The notes: generated from the letters alone by a model not told the origin. 64,000 nucleotides of DNA from Flavobacteriales bacterium (GCA_947447955.1 CANFLS010000002.1:156171-220170), one strand, 5' to 3'; shown: positions 54,474-63,520, numbered from the stretch's first letter. Program-made: numbers and translations.

Positions 54474-55988
54474 ATGGAACTTTCTTTAAACGAACAACAA
54501 CTATTACGCAGACAATCTCTTGAGCAATTAAGAGCATTGGGCATTGATCCTTATCCAGCGGCTTTATATCCTGTGAACGCCACTGCCGAGGAAATCAGAA
54601 ATGAATATCCCACCAACCCTGATAAATTTAAGCAGGTTATTGTTGCCGGTAGAATGATGGCGAGAAGAATCATGGGGAAAGCTGCTTTTGCTTCTATTCA
54701 AGACAGCACTTCGAAAATTCAAGTGTATGTGAATAGAGATGAAATTTGCCCTGAGGAAGACAAAGAAATGTACAACACTGTATTTAAAAAATTGCTTGAT
54801 ATTGGCGATTTTATTGGTGTTGAGGGATATGTTTTCACCACACAAACAGGTGAAATTTCTATCCATGCAAGCAAAATTACCTTACTTTCAAAATGTTTAA
54901 ACCCATTGCCTCTTCCAAAAGAAAAAGACGGTGTGGTTTATGATGCATTTACAGACCCAGAATCTCGTGCACGCATGCGTTACGTAGATTTGGTTGTAAA
55001 TGCTCAGAATAAAGAAACCTTTATCAAACGCAGCAAAATTGTACAAAGTTTGCGCAATACTTTCAACGACCGTGGTTATTTGGAAGTAGAAACGCCAATT
55101 TTACAAAGCATTCATGGTGGTGCCGCTGCGCGTCCTTTTGAAACACATCACAATGCATTAGACATGAAACTCTATTTGCGCATTGCAAATGAGCTTTATT
55201 TGAAACGATTAATTGTGGGTGGATTTGACGGGGTATACGAATTTGCAAAAAACTTCAGAAATGAAGGTATTGATAGAACCCACAATCCTGAATTCACAGG
55301 ATTAGAAATCTATGTAGCTTACAAAGATTATTTCTGGATGATGGATTTCGTAGAAGAAATGATTGAAAAGTGCGCCATGGATGTAAATGGTTCAACCACG
55401 GCTACCGTAGGCGAAAATGAAATATCATTTGCACGTCCTTACCAACGTTTAACCATGGCAGAATCTATTCAGAAGTATGCCAATTTTAACATTGAAGGAA
55501 AATCTGAAGGTGAATTGGGTGAATTTGCAAAATCAATTGGTTGTGAAGTAACTGCACAAATGGGTTATGGCAAATTGGTAGATGAGATTTTTGGAGCTTC
55601 TGCCGAGAAACATTTGATACAACCAACTTTCATTACCGATTATCCAATTGAAATGAGTCCGCTTACCAAAAAGCACAGAAGCAAAGAAGGATTGGTAGAG
55701 CGTTTTGAATTGTTTGTAAACGGAAAAGAAATTGCAAATGCATATAGTGAATTGAACGATCCAATTGAACAAAAAGCACGTTTCGAAGAGCAACTTGTAT
55801 TGGCTGCAAGAGGCGATGAAGAAGCAATGGCCATGGATTTAGATTTCATTAGGGCACTTGAATATGGAATGCCTCCAACAAGTGGTTTGGGTGTAGGTAT
55901 TGATCGTTTAACCATGATGCTTACCAACCAATCTTCTATTCAAGAAGTGTTGTTTTTCCCTCAAATGCGACAAGAAAAATTCGATTAA
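54474..55988 (+). CDS. lysS: Lysyl-tRNA synthetase, class II
   Basis: The 504-residue enzyme charges tRNA-Lys. An N-terminal OB-fold anticodon-binding domain ('[31 protein letters not shown]', about 53-83) precedes the class II core with motif 2 '[20 protein letters not shown]' (about 261-280) and motif 3 '[13 protein letters not shown]' near 480. Length and order are standard. It follows lspA by 39 bases with its own -7 box. A small gene follows after three bases. Confidence 0.97.
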   Translation: MELSLNEQQLLRRQSLEQLRALGIDPYPAALYPVNATAEEIRNEYPTNPDKFKQVIVAGRMMARRIMGKAAFASIQDSTSKIQVYVNRDEICPEEDKEMYNTVFKKLLDIGDFIGVEGYVFTTQTGEISIHASKITLLSKCLNPLPLPKEKDGVVYDAFTDPESRARMRYVDLVVNAQNKETFIKRSKIVQSLRNTFNDRGYLEVETPILQSIHGGAAARPFETHHNALDMKLYLRIANELYLKRLIVGGFDGVYEFAKNFRNEGIDRTHNPEFTGLEIYVAYKDYFWMMDFVEEMIEKCAMDVNGSTTATVGENEISFARPYQRLTMAESIQKYANFNIEGKSEGELGEFAKSIGCEVTAQMGYGKLVDEIFGASAEKHLIQPTFITDYPIEMSPLTKKHRSKEGLVERFELFVNGKEIANAYSELNDPIEQKARFEEQLVLAARGDEEAMAMDLDFIRALEYGMPPTSGLGVGIDRLTMMLTNQSSIQEVLFFPQMRQEKFD

Positions 55989-55991
55989 TTT

Positions 55992-56249
55992 ATGTTTGAA
56001 ATAGGGGCTGATGAATTAATGATTCTTAATCTTTTAATTCACGCAGAAAACGCCGAAAATATTATTCAAGAATCGGGGCTACCCCAAAAAGTGGGCATTG
56101 ATATTATTCGTCAATTGTTTCATTATGGATATATCCAATCTTTGAATGCTTCAAATCAACGTCAGAATAGCTTTGACGTTGATGGAATTAAGAAAACAAG
56201 ATTCCAACTTACGGCCAAAGGAATTGACGAAATTAACGCGTCGAAATAA
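55992..56249 (+). CDS. Small winged-helix-like protein
   Basis: The 85-residue product looks like a compact winged helix-turn-helix: a first helix 'ADELMILNLLIHAENA', a recognition-type segment 'LPQKVGIDIIRQLFHYGYI' and a C-terminal wing 'TRFQLTAKGIDEIN' in which 'xLTxKG' is typical of PadR/MarR-like wings. It starts three bases after lysS, so it is co-transcribed. A DNA-binding or protein-protein role is possible; I do not recognise a named family. Confidence 0.55.
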   Translation: MFEIGADELMILNLLIHAENAENIIQESGLPQKVGIDIIRQLFHYGYIQSLNASNQRQNSFDVDGIKKTRFQLTAKGIDEINASK

Positions 56250-56354
56250 CCTCTAAAAAAGGTTGAATTGGCACTCCTTTTGGGGTTTTCAACATTTTTG
56301 TGATATTATGTGATAAACTTCCCTTTAAAACAATTCATTTGTTCGACCAAACTT

Positions 56355-56385
56355 TTTGCGGCAAGAGTTGTTTAATCTATATTTG
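56355..56385 (+). promoter_or_regulatory. Full Bacteroidota promoter of gltA
   Basis: TTTG at 56355-56358 (-33 element), a 19-base spacer and TATATTTG at 56378-56385 (-7 element) match the Bacteroidota consensus in both boxes and spacing. The ATG follows after 29 bases. It is the best promoter in the window. Confidence 0.75.
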
Positions 56386-56414
56386 CATAACTTCAAAAAA
56401 CAGCCAAAAACAAC

Positions 56415-57704
56415 ATGTCTGAAACAGTAAAAATCATTCTAGAGGGAAAAGAAATTGAACTACCCGTTATCCTTGGTTCAGAAGGAGAAAAGGCCATTGA
56501 CATCAATAAATTAAGAGATTTAACCGGTTACATTACCTTAGACATTGGTTATAAAAATACAGGTGCCACTACCAGTAAAATAACCTTTTTAGATGGTGAA
56601 GAAGGAATTCTAAGACACCGTGGTTACAGCATTGAAGAGTTGGCTGACAAATGTACTTTTTTAGAAGTTTCTTATTTGCTACTTCATGGTGAGCTTCCAA
56701 CAGAAGCCCAATTGAAAGATTTTGAAGATAAAATTTCTGAGCATACTTTGGTGAACGAAGGTTTAGAAGCCATGTTCAAAGCTTTCCCAACAGGTAGTCA
56801 CCCAATGGGACAATTGAGCAGCATGATTTCTGCATTGAGTTTGTTCTACCCAAAAAGTTTAAATCCACACAGAGATGAGGATGCAATCAACCGTACTGTT
56901 ATTCGTTTGCTCGCAAAAATGCCTACTATCTGTGCTATGATCTATAAAAAACGTCATGGTCATCCTATTGTTTTCCCAAGAAACAACATGGACTATGTAA
57001 CCAATTACTTAAACATGACCTTTGGTCAAGTTACTGAGCCAGACTATGCGCCAGATCCAGTAATTGTGAGTGCAATGAACAAACTGCTTATTCTTCACGC
57101 CGACCACGAACAAAACTGTTCTGCAAGCACCGTAAGAATGGTAGGAAGTAGCCAATCTAATTTATATAGCAGCATTTCTGCCGGCATCAACGCCCTTTGG
57201 GGTCCATTGCATGGCGGAGCTAACCAAGAAGTGTTAGAAATGCTTGAGCAAATAAAAGAAGATGGTGGCGACGTAGAAAAATGGATTAACAAAGCAAAAG
57301 ACAAAAACGATTCTTTCCGTTTGATGGGATTTGGTCACCGTGTATACAAAAACTTCGATCCTCGTGCTAAAATTATCAAAAAAGCATGTGACGATGTTCT
57401 TGAGAAATTAGGTGTGAGCGATCCAATTCTTGAAATTGCTAAGAAACTTGAAGAAACTGCGTTGAATGATCCTTACTTCGTTGAAAGAAAATTATTCCCT
57501 AACGTAGATTTCTATTCTGGAATTATTTACAGAGCTTTGGGATTCCCAACAGATTTCTTTACCGTATTATTCGCTTTAGGCCGTCTACCAGGTTGGATCA
57601 GCCAATGGCAAGAAATGCGCAGAGAAAAACAACCAATTGCACGTCCTCGTCAAATTTATACTGGCGAAGCTCCACGTCCATTCGTTGCAATGAAAGACAG
57701 ATAA
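56415..57704 (+). CDS. gltA: Citrate synthase
   Basis: The 429-residue enzyme condenses acetyl-CoA and oxaloacetate in the TCA cycle. The catalytic residues lie in conserved blocks: 'GPLHGGANQEVLEML' (His near 262), 'MGFGHRVYKNFDPRA' (His near 310) and 'NVDFYSGIIYRALG' (Asp near 365). The length and the N-terminal beta extension ('VKIILEGKEIELPVILGSEG') are of the hexameric, Gram-negative type, often inhibited by NADH. It has a strong promoter and terminator of its own. Confidence 0.97.
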   Translation: MSETVKIILEGKEIELPVILGSEGEKAIDINKLRDLTGYITLDIGYKNTGATTSKITFLDGEEGILRHRGYSIEELADKCTFLEVSYLLLHGELPTEAQLKDFEDKISEHTLVNEGLEAMFKAFPTGSHPMGQLSSMISALSLFYPKSLNPHRDEDAINRTVIRLLAKMPTICAMIYKKRHGHPIVFPRNNMDYVTNYLNMTFGQVTEPDYAPDPVIVSAMNKLLILHADHEQNCSASTVRMVGSSQSNLYSSISAGINALWGPLHGGANQEVLEMLEQIKEDGGDVEKWINKAKDKNDSFRLMGFGHRVYKNFDPRAKIIKKACDDVLEKLGVSDPILEIAKKLEETALNDPYFVERKLFPNVDFYSGIIYRALGFPTDFFTVLFALGRLPGWISQWQEMRREKQPIARPRQIYTGEAPRPFVAMKDR

Positions 57705-57724
57705 TTAAACATTAACTATATTTC

Positions 57725-57752
57725 AAAAGGTTGCTCTCGGGCAACCTTTTTT
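57725..57752 (+). terminator. Intrinsic terminator of gltA
   Basis: AAAAGGTTGC and GCAACCTTTT pair (10 bp) around TCTCGG and run into a T tract, 20 bases after the stop. Confidence 0.88.
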
Positions 57753-57878
57753 GTTTTAATAACAACTTGTTTTTGTCCCTCAAAATTAAAAAACGTAGAT
57801 TTTATTTGCTACTCACAAAATTTATCGCCTTTTTCTGTAGTTAAACCGATGTTTTATAAAGATTAGTGAGAGATATTC

Positions 57879-57886
57879 TACCTTTG
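57879..57886 (+). promoter_or_regulatory. -7 box of the TonB receptor gene
   Basis: TACCTTTG matches TAnnTTTG and lies seven bases before the ATG at 57894. The 140 bases upstream hold the gltA terminator, one copy of GTCCCTCA (57775-57782) and nothing else I recognise. Confidence 0.55.
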
Positions 57887-57893
57887 CACCCAA

Positions 57894-60242
57894 ATGTTAC
57901 GTAGGACAGCAATAATTATTCTTTTTCTCGCATTTTTTAGTCATGCAAAAGCACAAAAATTTACGTTAAGCGGTTTTGTAAAAGACAGTGCCAATGGTGA
58001 AACAATTAACAACGCATTCATTTCTATAAAAAATAACAAAGTATCCGCTATTTCAAACAACTACGGATTTTTTAGTTTTACAATAGAAAAAGGAAAGTAT
58101 GAAATTTCAATATCTGCTGGCGGCTTTAATCAATCAGACTTCAATATTGAACTAAATAAAAACAAGCAAATCAATATTGTTCTGCTACCTGAAACTGAAA
58201 CCATTGGAGAGGTAAATATTCGTGCAAAAAAGAACGACAATGTCAAAAAAATCGACATTTCCACCCAAACCATTAGCGGAAAAACAATCAAAAAGATTCC
58301 TGCATTTTTGGGGGAAGCCGACGTGATTAAAAGTGTTCAACTTTTACCTGGTGTAACAACCGTGGGCGAAGGTGCATCTGGATTCAATGTTAGAGGCGGT
58401 GCCATAGATCAAAATTTGGTTCTCATGGACGAAGCTCCAGTATTCAACTCAGCCCATTTGTTTGGATTCTTTAGTATTTTTAATCCCGATGCTGTTAAAG
58501 ATGTTCAACTTATCAAAGGTGGAATTCCTGCCAATTACGGTGGCCGATTGAGTTCTGTATTAGAGGTTATTACCCGCGATGGAAATAAAAAACAATTTCA
58601 AGCCAATGGCGGTATCGGTACAATTTTTAGTCGATTTACATTAGAAGGTCCCATCGTTAAAAACAAAGCGAGTTTCATGGTTTCTGGAAGAAGAAGCTAT
58701 GTAGATTTATTGGCCAAACCATTTTTAAATTCTGGCTTGAAAGATTCTAGATTTTACTTCTACGACCTTACAACAAAACTAAATTATAATTACAACGCCA
58801 TGAATACCCTCTTCATTTCATCTTACATTGGCGATGATATATTTTATGCAGCCAATGCCTTTGGGGTGAAATGGGGAAATTCAACAGTGACTGCGCGTTG
58901 GAATCATATCTTTAACAAGAAACTATTTTCTAACTTCACTTATTACTACAGCCGTTATAGATACAACCTTGAATTTGGTTCAAACGATGCCTCATTCAAT
59001 TGGTACAGTTACATCATCAATAACAGCGTAAAAGGCGATCTAAAATACTATTTAAGTCCTAAAGTGGAAATTGGAACTGGAATTCAAAGCACCTACTACA
59101 ATTTCATTCCAGGCAATGCCACCTCCATTTCTAATGGGGAAACAAGAAGTTTCAGTTTGCCAGATAAATACGGAATGGAAAATGCCGCTTACATTACGTC
59201 AGATATTAATTCAACTGGAAAATTCTCAGTTCGCGCTGGTTTAAGGGTAAGTCAATTCCTTTATTTGGGTAAAGGAAATTATTATACGTATAAAGATCCT
59301 TTGGTGGGACAAAGAAAAATTGTTACATCTACAACAGTTGCTGGCAACAATGAGGTAATTGCCAATTATTTCAATTGGGAACCTCGTTTGGGATTCAAAT
59401 ACGCTGTAAATAAATCGGCATCTATCAAAGGTGGATATAACCGCATGGTTCAGAATCTACATTTGATTTCAAACACCGCTGCAAGTGTTCCTTTTGATGT
59501 TTGGACACCCTCAACAAACAATATCAAACCAGAAATTGCAGATCAATTGACAATTGGATATTTCAAAAATTTCAGCGGTAAAAACAACGATTATGAAGCG
59601 TCGGTTGAAACTTATTATAAAGCACTTCAAAACCAAATAGACTATATAGATGGTGCCAATTTGTTGCTTAATAGATATTTAGAAGGAGAATTATTGAGTG
59701 GAAAAGGAAGGGCCTATGGTTTGGAATTATACCTCAAGAAAAATACTGGAAATCTTACCGGTTGGATCAGTTACACCTTATCTAGAAGTGAACGCCAAGT
59801 TACAGGCATTAGCAATGGAAATTGGTATCCAAACCGTTTCGATCGTTTGAATAATTTGTACATTGTTGCCCAATATAAATATAGCGAAAAATGGGAATTT
59901 GCTGCAAACTTTGTATTTAGTTCTGGAACACCCACTACCTTTTATAGTGGACAATACAATGTTCAAGGATATACAATTCCCGATGCAGGAAACAATACAA
60001 GAAACAACGTAAGAAATCCCAATTACCACCGTTTAGATTTATCTGCCACTTACAATATGAAGAAAAAGAAAAATTGGGAATCAAGTTGGGTATTCTCTGT
60101 GTACAATGCTTACAACAGAAGAAATCCATTTTCCATATATTTCTCTACCAACTACGGCAACTTAGGTCAAAACAAAGCAGTTCAATTTAGTGTTATTGGG
60201 GGATTCATTCCCGCCATTGCATATAATTTTAAATGGAGATAA
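57894..60242 (+). CDS. TonB-dependent receptor with carboxypeptidase-regulatory domain
   Basis: The 782-residue protein has a signal peptide (cleavage after 'SHAKAQ', residue 21), a carboxypeptidase-regulatory-like domain ('FTLSGFVKDSANGETINNAFISI', about 23-45) and a plug with 'PAFLGEADVIKSVQLLPGV' and 'GFNVRGGAIDQNLVLMDEAPVFNSAHLFGFFSIFN' segments (about 135-200). This plug form is that of receptors paired with DUF4249 lipoproteins, and such a gene follows after ten bases. The ligand is unknown. Confidence 0.92.
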   Translation: MLRRTAIIILFLAFFSHAKAQKFTLSGFVKDSANGETINNAFISIKNNKVSAISNNYGFFSFTIEKGKYEISISAGGFNQSDFNIELNKNKQINIVLLPETETIGEVNIRAKKNDNVKKIDISTQTISGKTIKKIPAFLGEADVIKSVQLLPGVTTVGEGASGFNVRGGAIDQNLVLMDEAPVFNSAHLFGFFSIFNPDAVKDVQLIKGGIPANYGGRLSSVLEVITRDGNKKQFQANGGIGTIFSRFTLEGPIVKNKASFMVSGRRSYVDLLAKPFLNSGLKDSRFYFYDLTTKLNYNYNAMNTLFISSYIGDDIFYAANAFGVKWGNSTVTARWNHIFNKKLFSNFTYYYSRYRYNLEFGSNDASFNWYSYIINNSVKGDLKYYLSPKVEIGTGIQSTYYNFIPGNATSISNGETRSFSLPDKYGMENAAYITSDINSTGKFSVRAGLRVSQFLYLGKGNYYTYKDPLVGQRKIVTSTTVAGNNEVIANYFNWEPRLGFKYAVNKSASIKGGYNRMVQNLHLISNTAASVPFDVWTPSTNNIKPEIADQLTIGYFKNFSGKNNDYEASVETYYKALQNQIDYIDGANLLLNRYLEGELLSGKGRAYGLELYLKKNTGNLTGWISYTLSRSERQVTGISNGNWYPNRFDRLNNLYIVAQYKYSEKWEFAANFVFSSGTPTTFYSGQYNVQGYTIPDAGNNTRNNVRNPNYHRLDLSATYNMKKKKNWESSWVFSVYNAYNRRNPFSIYFSTNYGNLGQNKAVQFSVIGGFIPAIAYNFKWR

Positions 60243-60252
60243 GTCACATCAC

Positions 60253-61191
60253 ATGAAAGCAATCAAACAAATCAGTTTCATTTTATTCGCAATTTTGACA
60301 ATGGGATCATGCGAAGATATTATTAAAGTTGAAGTAACACAGTCACAAGTAAAATTAGTGATTGACGCATTTGTCAACAACCTCGACACCGTACAAAAAA
60401 TACGTTTAACCAAGAGCATTAATTATTTTGATTCTAGCAATACAGAGCCACCGGTTACCGATGCAACAGTAATCATTGCCGATTCTGCAACATTAAAAGT
60501 TTTCCCTTTTGTATATACCACGAATGGAAATTACGAATGGAAGCCCAATAAAAACACCGGCGATACTTTTACTGTTGGACATACTTATGCTTTATTGGTA
60601 ATAACCAAAGAGGATACACTTTTGAGCTTTTCTCATATGAATCCGAGTATTGTCAAGTTCGATAGTTTGCGTACTGTTCCTAGTGAAGGCAACGGTCCAC
60701 CGCAAAAAAGACCAGGCAAATTTGTAGAACTATTTGCCAAAGACTTAACAGGTCCTGGAAATTATTATTGGATAAAAACTTTTAGAAACGATTCATTTTA
60801 TAACGAAGTACAAAAGTTAAACTTATCGCAAGACATGGGAAATGGATCTCCGCAACAAGATGGAGGTTTGTTTATCTATCCAAAGAGATTTAGTGGAATC
60901 AACAAATTCCAAAGACCCTATTTCGATGGCGATAAGGTGCGTGTTGAAATACATTCCATCAATCAGTTGTGCTATTTTTGGTTTAGTTTGGTAGCCAATG
61001 AAAACCGCAACAGTGGATTATTTGCTACCCCTCCCGTAAATATTCCAAACTATTGTTTCTTTTCGGTATCGTTCACCAATCCGAGCAATCCGTTTAGCTT
61101 CAAAATCAAAGACCCTAGAAACCCACCACCAGTTGGCGGTTTCTTCTGTGTAAGCGACGTAAGAAGCGCTGAGATTTTGGTAAAGATGTAG
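60253..61191 (+). CDS. DUF4249 family lipoprotein
   Basis: The 312-residue protein begins with a lipoprotein signal ending in TMGSC (Cys near 19) and the mature start EDIIKVEV. DUF4249 features are the strand 'VKLVIDAFVNNLDTVQKIRLTKS', the 'VTDATVIIAD' segment and a late Cys pair ('YCFFSVSF' and 'GGFFCVSDVRSAEI'). Members are surface or periplasmic partners of a TonB receptor, like SusD-type proteins in role though not in sequence. The ATG at 60253 is used; an upstream in-frame start at 60190 lies inside the receptor gene and would destroy the signal peptide. Confidence 0.85.
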   Translation: MKAIKQISFILFAILTMGSCEDIIKVEVTQSQVKLVIDAFVNNLDTVQKIRLTKSINYFDSSNTEPPVTDATVIIADSATLKVFPFVYTTNGNYEWKPNKNTGDTFTVGHTYALLVITKEDTLLSFSHMNPSIVKFDSLRTVPSEGNGPPQKRPGKFVELFAKDLTGPGNYYWIKTFRNDSFYNEVQKLNLSQDMGNGSPQQDGGLFIYPKRFSGINKFQRPYFDGDKVRVEIHSINQLCYFWFSLVANENRNSGLFATPPVNIPNYCFFSVSFTNPSNPFSFKIKDPRNPPPVGGFFCVSDVRSAEILVKM

Positions 61192-61198
61192 GGATGTA

Positions 61199-61807
61199 TT
61201 ATTGTGAAAACCAATAAACATAGTTCCGTACAAGTTCTGCCAAAGACAAATTATTTCTAACTTTAATATCCTGAATATAGGAATTCAGTGTACTTTGTTT
61301 AATATTTAATTTGTTAGCAATCAATTTGCGTTCCGATCCTTGTATCAACAGTTGTAATATTTTTTGCTCTGACGGTGTCAAAATTAATTCTTGCACATCT
61401 GTCAGATTGGATTTTTCAGATTGTTTGGAAATAAATGAACATGTATAAGCAATGTGTGTTTCAAAATTTTCTAAAATAAATTTCAAATCTTCAATTTTTC
61501 CTAATTTACAAACATAACCCTTTACTTGTAAATCAATTGCTTTACGCACAAATGTTGGTTTGTAAAATCCACTATAAATGATGCAAGGAATATTTAATTC
61601 CATAGCCCTTTTGACAGCAAAAAATCGCTTTTCTCCATCAAAATCCAAATCGGTTATTACCAAATCAATATTTTGTTTTTCTAAAATTTTGATTGCATCA
61701 ACCTGAATTTTTACAAGAAAAATTTGGGACTTTGGATAAATTCCGAAACATAGATGCTCCAAAAAATGAAGAGTCTGAGTTTGATCTTCAACAATTAGAA
61801 TTTTCAT
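61199..61807 (-). CDS. LuxR-type response regulator
   Basis: The 202-residue protein has a receiver domain (about 1-120) with acidic pair Glu7/Asp8, phospho-acceptor Asp53 in 'LVITDLDFDG', Ser/Thr-equivalent 'CIIYSGF' and Lys near 100 ('YVCKLGK'). A LuxR-type helix-turn-helix follows (about 138-200, 'LTPSEQKILQLLIQGSERKLIANKLNIKQSTLNSYIQDI' positions). It should bind DNA when phosphorylated. It is the last gene of the four-gene operon, its ATG sharing one base with the TGA of the kinase-like gene, so the two are translated together. Confidence 0.92.
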   Translation of the reverse strand: MKILIVEDQTQTLHFLEHLCFGIYPKSQIFLVKIQVDAIKILEKQNIDLVITDLDFDGEKRFFAVKRAMELNIPCIIYSGFYKPTFVRKAIDLQVKGYVCKLGKIEDLKFILENFETHIAYTCSFISKQSEKSNLTDVQELILTPSEQKILQLLIQGSERKLIANKLNIKQSTLNSYIQDIKVRNNLSLAELVRNYVYWFSQ

Positions 61808-62535
61808 CAGTTTTGAATGCTAAATATAAATTTTTCAAAAACTAGATTCTCGTCCAAAACCAACTCATAATTGCTTTTTAATAGTTCAAGCCTTTGATTG
61901 ATGATAGATTGGCCTCTTCTACCCTTTGTAACAGTTTTATTGAATAGAGTTATATCCGATTGATAAGAAACATTAATTTGCAAAACTGTATCTGATAAAT
62001 GGTATGAAATTGTAATAAATTCAGGTTGCACATGTTTTATAATATTTAAAACAGATTCCTGAATTATTCTATAAATGTGAATGCCTGAATTTCCTTTAAG
62101 ATACAATTCAGGGAATTTTGCCACAATGAATTTGGTATCCGAAAACATAAAATTACTACTTATTCCATTTAAAGCATCACCCACATTATTTTCTAATAAT
62201 TCTGAGGGATAAAGCCTTTCATTAAGCCCTCCGATATGATTTTCAAAGCGGCTTATATGATCATTCCAAAACACCCTATCAGCTGAGACAAAATGATCAT
62301 TTTGTTTTACAAACCCTTTTAGCGGAACTAAAAAAGGTCCCATTGAATCATGCAATTCTCTTGAAATTTTAAGTTTTTCATTTTCCAACAAATCCATAAA
62401 ATTAGTGCGTAATTTAACAATTATTTTAAGTTGTCGATGATAAAAAAGATAGCACAAAATAAGAAGCACACAAACTCCCGCTAACATTGGCACCAAGAAA
62501 TAAAAATAATCAGTTATAAATAATTTTCTTACCAT
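61807..62535 (-). CDS. Histidine-kinase-like protein (HisKA_3/DesK type) with degenerate ATP lid
   Basis: The 242-residue protein has one N-terminal membrane segment (about 10-32), a dimerisation/phospho-acceptor helix 'LKISRELHDSMGPFL' with His62 and an N-box 'RIIQESVLNIIKHVQP' near 150. The usual D-box (DxGxG) is missing: the strand 'LQINVSYQSDITLFNKTV' takes its place, while a G-box-like 'GRRGQSIINQRLELL' is kept. ATP binding is therefore doubtful; it might be a phosphatase, a partner of another kinase or simply divergent. No sensor domain is present, so the membrane protein upstream (26-base overlap) may sense the signal. Confidence 0.75.
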   Translation of the reverse strand: MVRKLFITDYFYFLVPMLAGVCVLLILCYLFYHRQLKIIVKLRTNFMDLLENEKLKISRELHDSMGPFLVPLKGFVKQNDHFVSADRVFWNDHISRFENHIGGLNERLYPSELLENNVGDALNGISSNFMFSDTKFIVAKFPELYLKGNSGIHIYRIIQESVLNIIKHVQPEFITISYHLSDTVLQINVSYQSDITLFNKTVTKGRRGQSIINQRLELLKSNYELVLDENLVFEKFIFSIQN

Positions 62536-63115
62536 AATGATAAATAAAACTTGATCTTAAAACGATAATAAATCCCGCAAAAAAGGTCTGAAAATAACCA
62601 ACTTGTAAGCGCGAAAAATGAAATAATTTATCCAACATTAATTCCAATAATATTTCAAAAAGGAATAAACAAAAGAGCAAGAAAAGAAAAATAGAATGCT
62701 GATTCGGTTTTCTAATTGAGAGAAGTATTAAGAGTAAAACCAAAACACTTGACACAAAAAATGAAAGAATTCCAAAATTCGCGAATTGAATTGAAATGGA
62801 TAATTTCAAAAAATAGGATATGCCAATAGAAGACAAAACAACAAAAAAGATATAAAATATCCAAGGTTGTTTTCTTTGAAAAAAGTAAAGAAGAAGATAT
62901 AATGGAAATATTAGTCTATAAAGCGTTACAACTGTTATTCCTAGAAAGTAATCATTCGGCATAATCCAAAATATCAATTCAAATAATGAATTTACTAAAA
63001 CTGTTGTAAAAAATACTGAATTGTAATAGTACGGATTTTTTTTAAAACCACTTACAATACCAATGAAAAAAACAACTATACTTAATACTAGGGCAATATT
63101 TTTAAATGAAATCAC
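62510..63115 (-). CDS. Polytopic membrane protein of unknown function in the two-component operon
   Basis: This protein of about 201 residues has six to seven hydrophobic segments with short loops ('IALVLSIVVFFIGIVSG', 'SVFFTTVLVNSLFELIFWIMP', 'VTLYRLIFPLYLLLYFF', 'WIFYIFFVVLSSIGISYFL', 'GILSFFVSSVLVLLLILLS', 'IFLFLLFCLFLFEILLELML' positions). I choose a GTG start at 63115 because it overlaps the TGA of the upstream small gene (GTGA), although an in-frame ATG at 63157 exists inside that gene. It overlaps the kinase-like gene by 26 bases. It could be the sensor module for that kinase, as in 7TM-type or DesK-like systems. Confidence 0.7.
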   Translation of the reverse strand: MISFKNIALVLSIVVFFIGIVSGFKKNPYYYNSVFFTTVLVNSLFELIFWIMPNDYFLGITVVTLYRLIFPLYLLLYFFQRKQPWIFYIFFVVLSSIGISYFLKLSISIQFANFGILSFFVSSVLVLLLILLSIRKPNQHSIFLFLLFCLFLFEILLELMLDKLFHFSRLQVGYFQTFFAGFIIVLRSSFIYHYGKKIIYN

Positions 63116-63414
63116 GGTTTTATTAGGCTTGAGGTATCGTCGCAGAATGGAGGACAACGAGATAATCTATCTAATAACTGACCAGAAGTCATATCATTGC
63201 CAATTGAATCTAATCCAACACAAACTATGGTTAACTTATTATTATCATCTAATCCAAAATACATTTTCATCCCTTCACAATCGGTTTGATTCAATAAATT
63301 AAGGAGAGATGTTTTGTCTACAGATGTTGCTATTGTTTGATTTAATGCAATTGTAGAATCCTGATAAGCAAAAGTTAATTCTTGAGCTTCTTGAAGTGTT
63401 ATAATTTGTGCCAT
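63112..63414 (-). CDS. Small uncharacterised protein with C-terminal CPPxCDD motif
   Basis: The 100-residue protein (MAQIITLQEAQ...) has no signal peptide. It has a helical start ('ITLQEAQELTFAYQDST'), a central 'CEGMKMYFGLDDNNKLTIVCVGLDSIGNDM' block (positions about 47-76) and a tail RCPPFCDDTSSLIKP. From memory, Bacteroidota genomes hold many unnamed proteins of this size with a G-x-R/K-x-Y-x-G-x-D-x-x-x-K-x-T-x-V-x-V-G-x-D core and an end like CPPxCDPxSPL. It is the first gene of the operon, with its TGA overlapping the GTG of the membrane protein. An in-frame ATG three codons earlier (63423) is possible. The function is unknown. Confidence 0.72.
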   Translation of the reverse strand: MAQIITLQEAQELTFAYQDSTIALNQTIATSVDKTSLLNLLNQTDCEGMKMYFGLDDNNKLTIVCVGLDSIGNDMTSGQLLDRLSRCPPFCDDTSSLIKP

Positions 63415-63520
63415 ATTTTTCAAATATGGGATAAACTTTTTAAAATATTTACCCCAAATTTGAGTTTTTTTTTAATTATTTTTTGCAGTTGTTTGTGCTA
63501 ACAAATTAATAAATAGATTT

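Noticed and set aside
56260..56310. Possible terminator after the small winged-helix gene (GTTGAA...TTCAAC)
   Set aside because: Six-base arms around a long loop and a poor T run; too weak to list.
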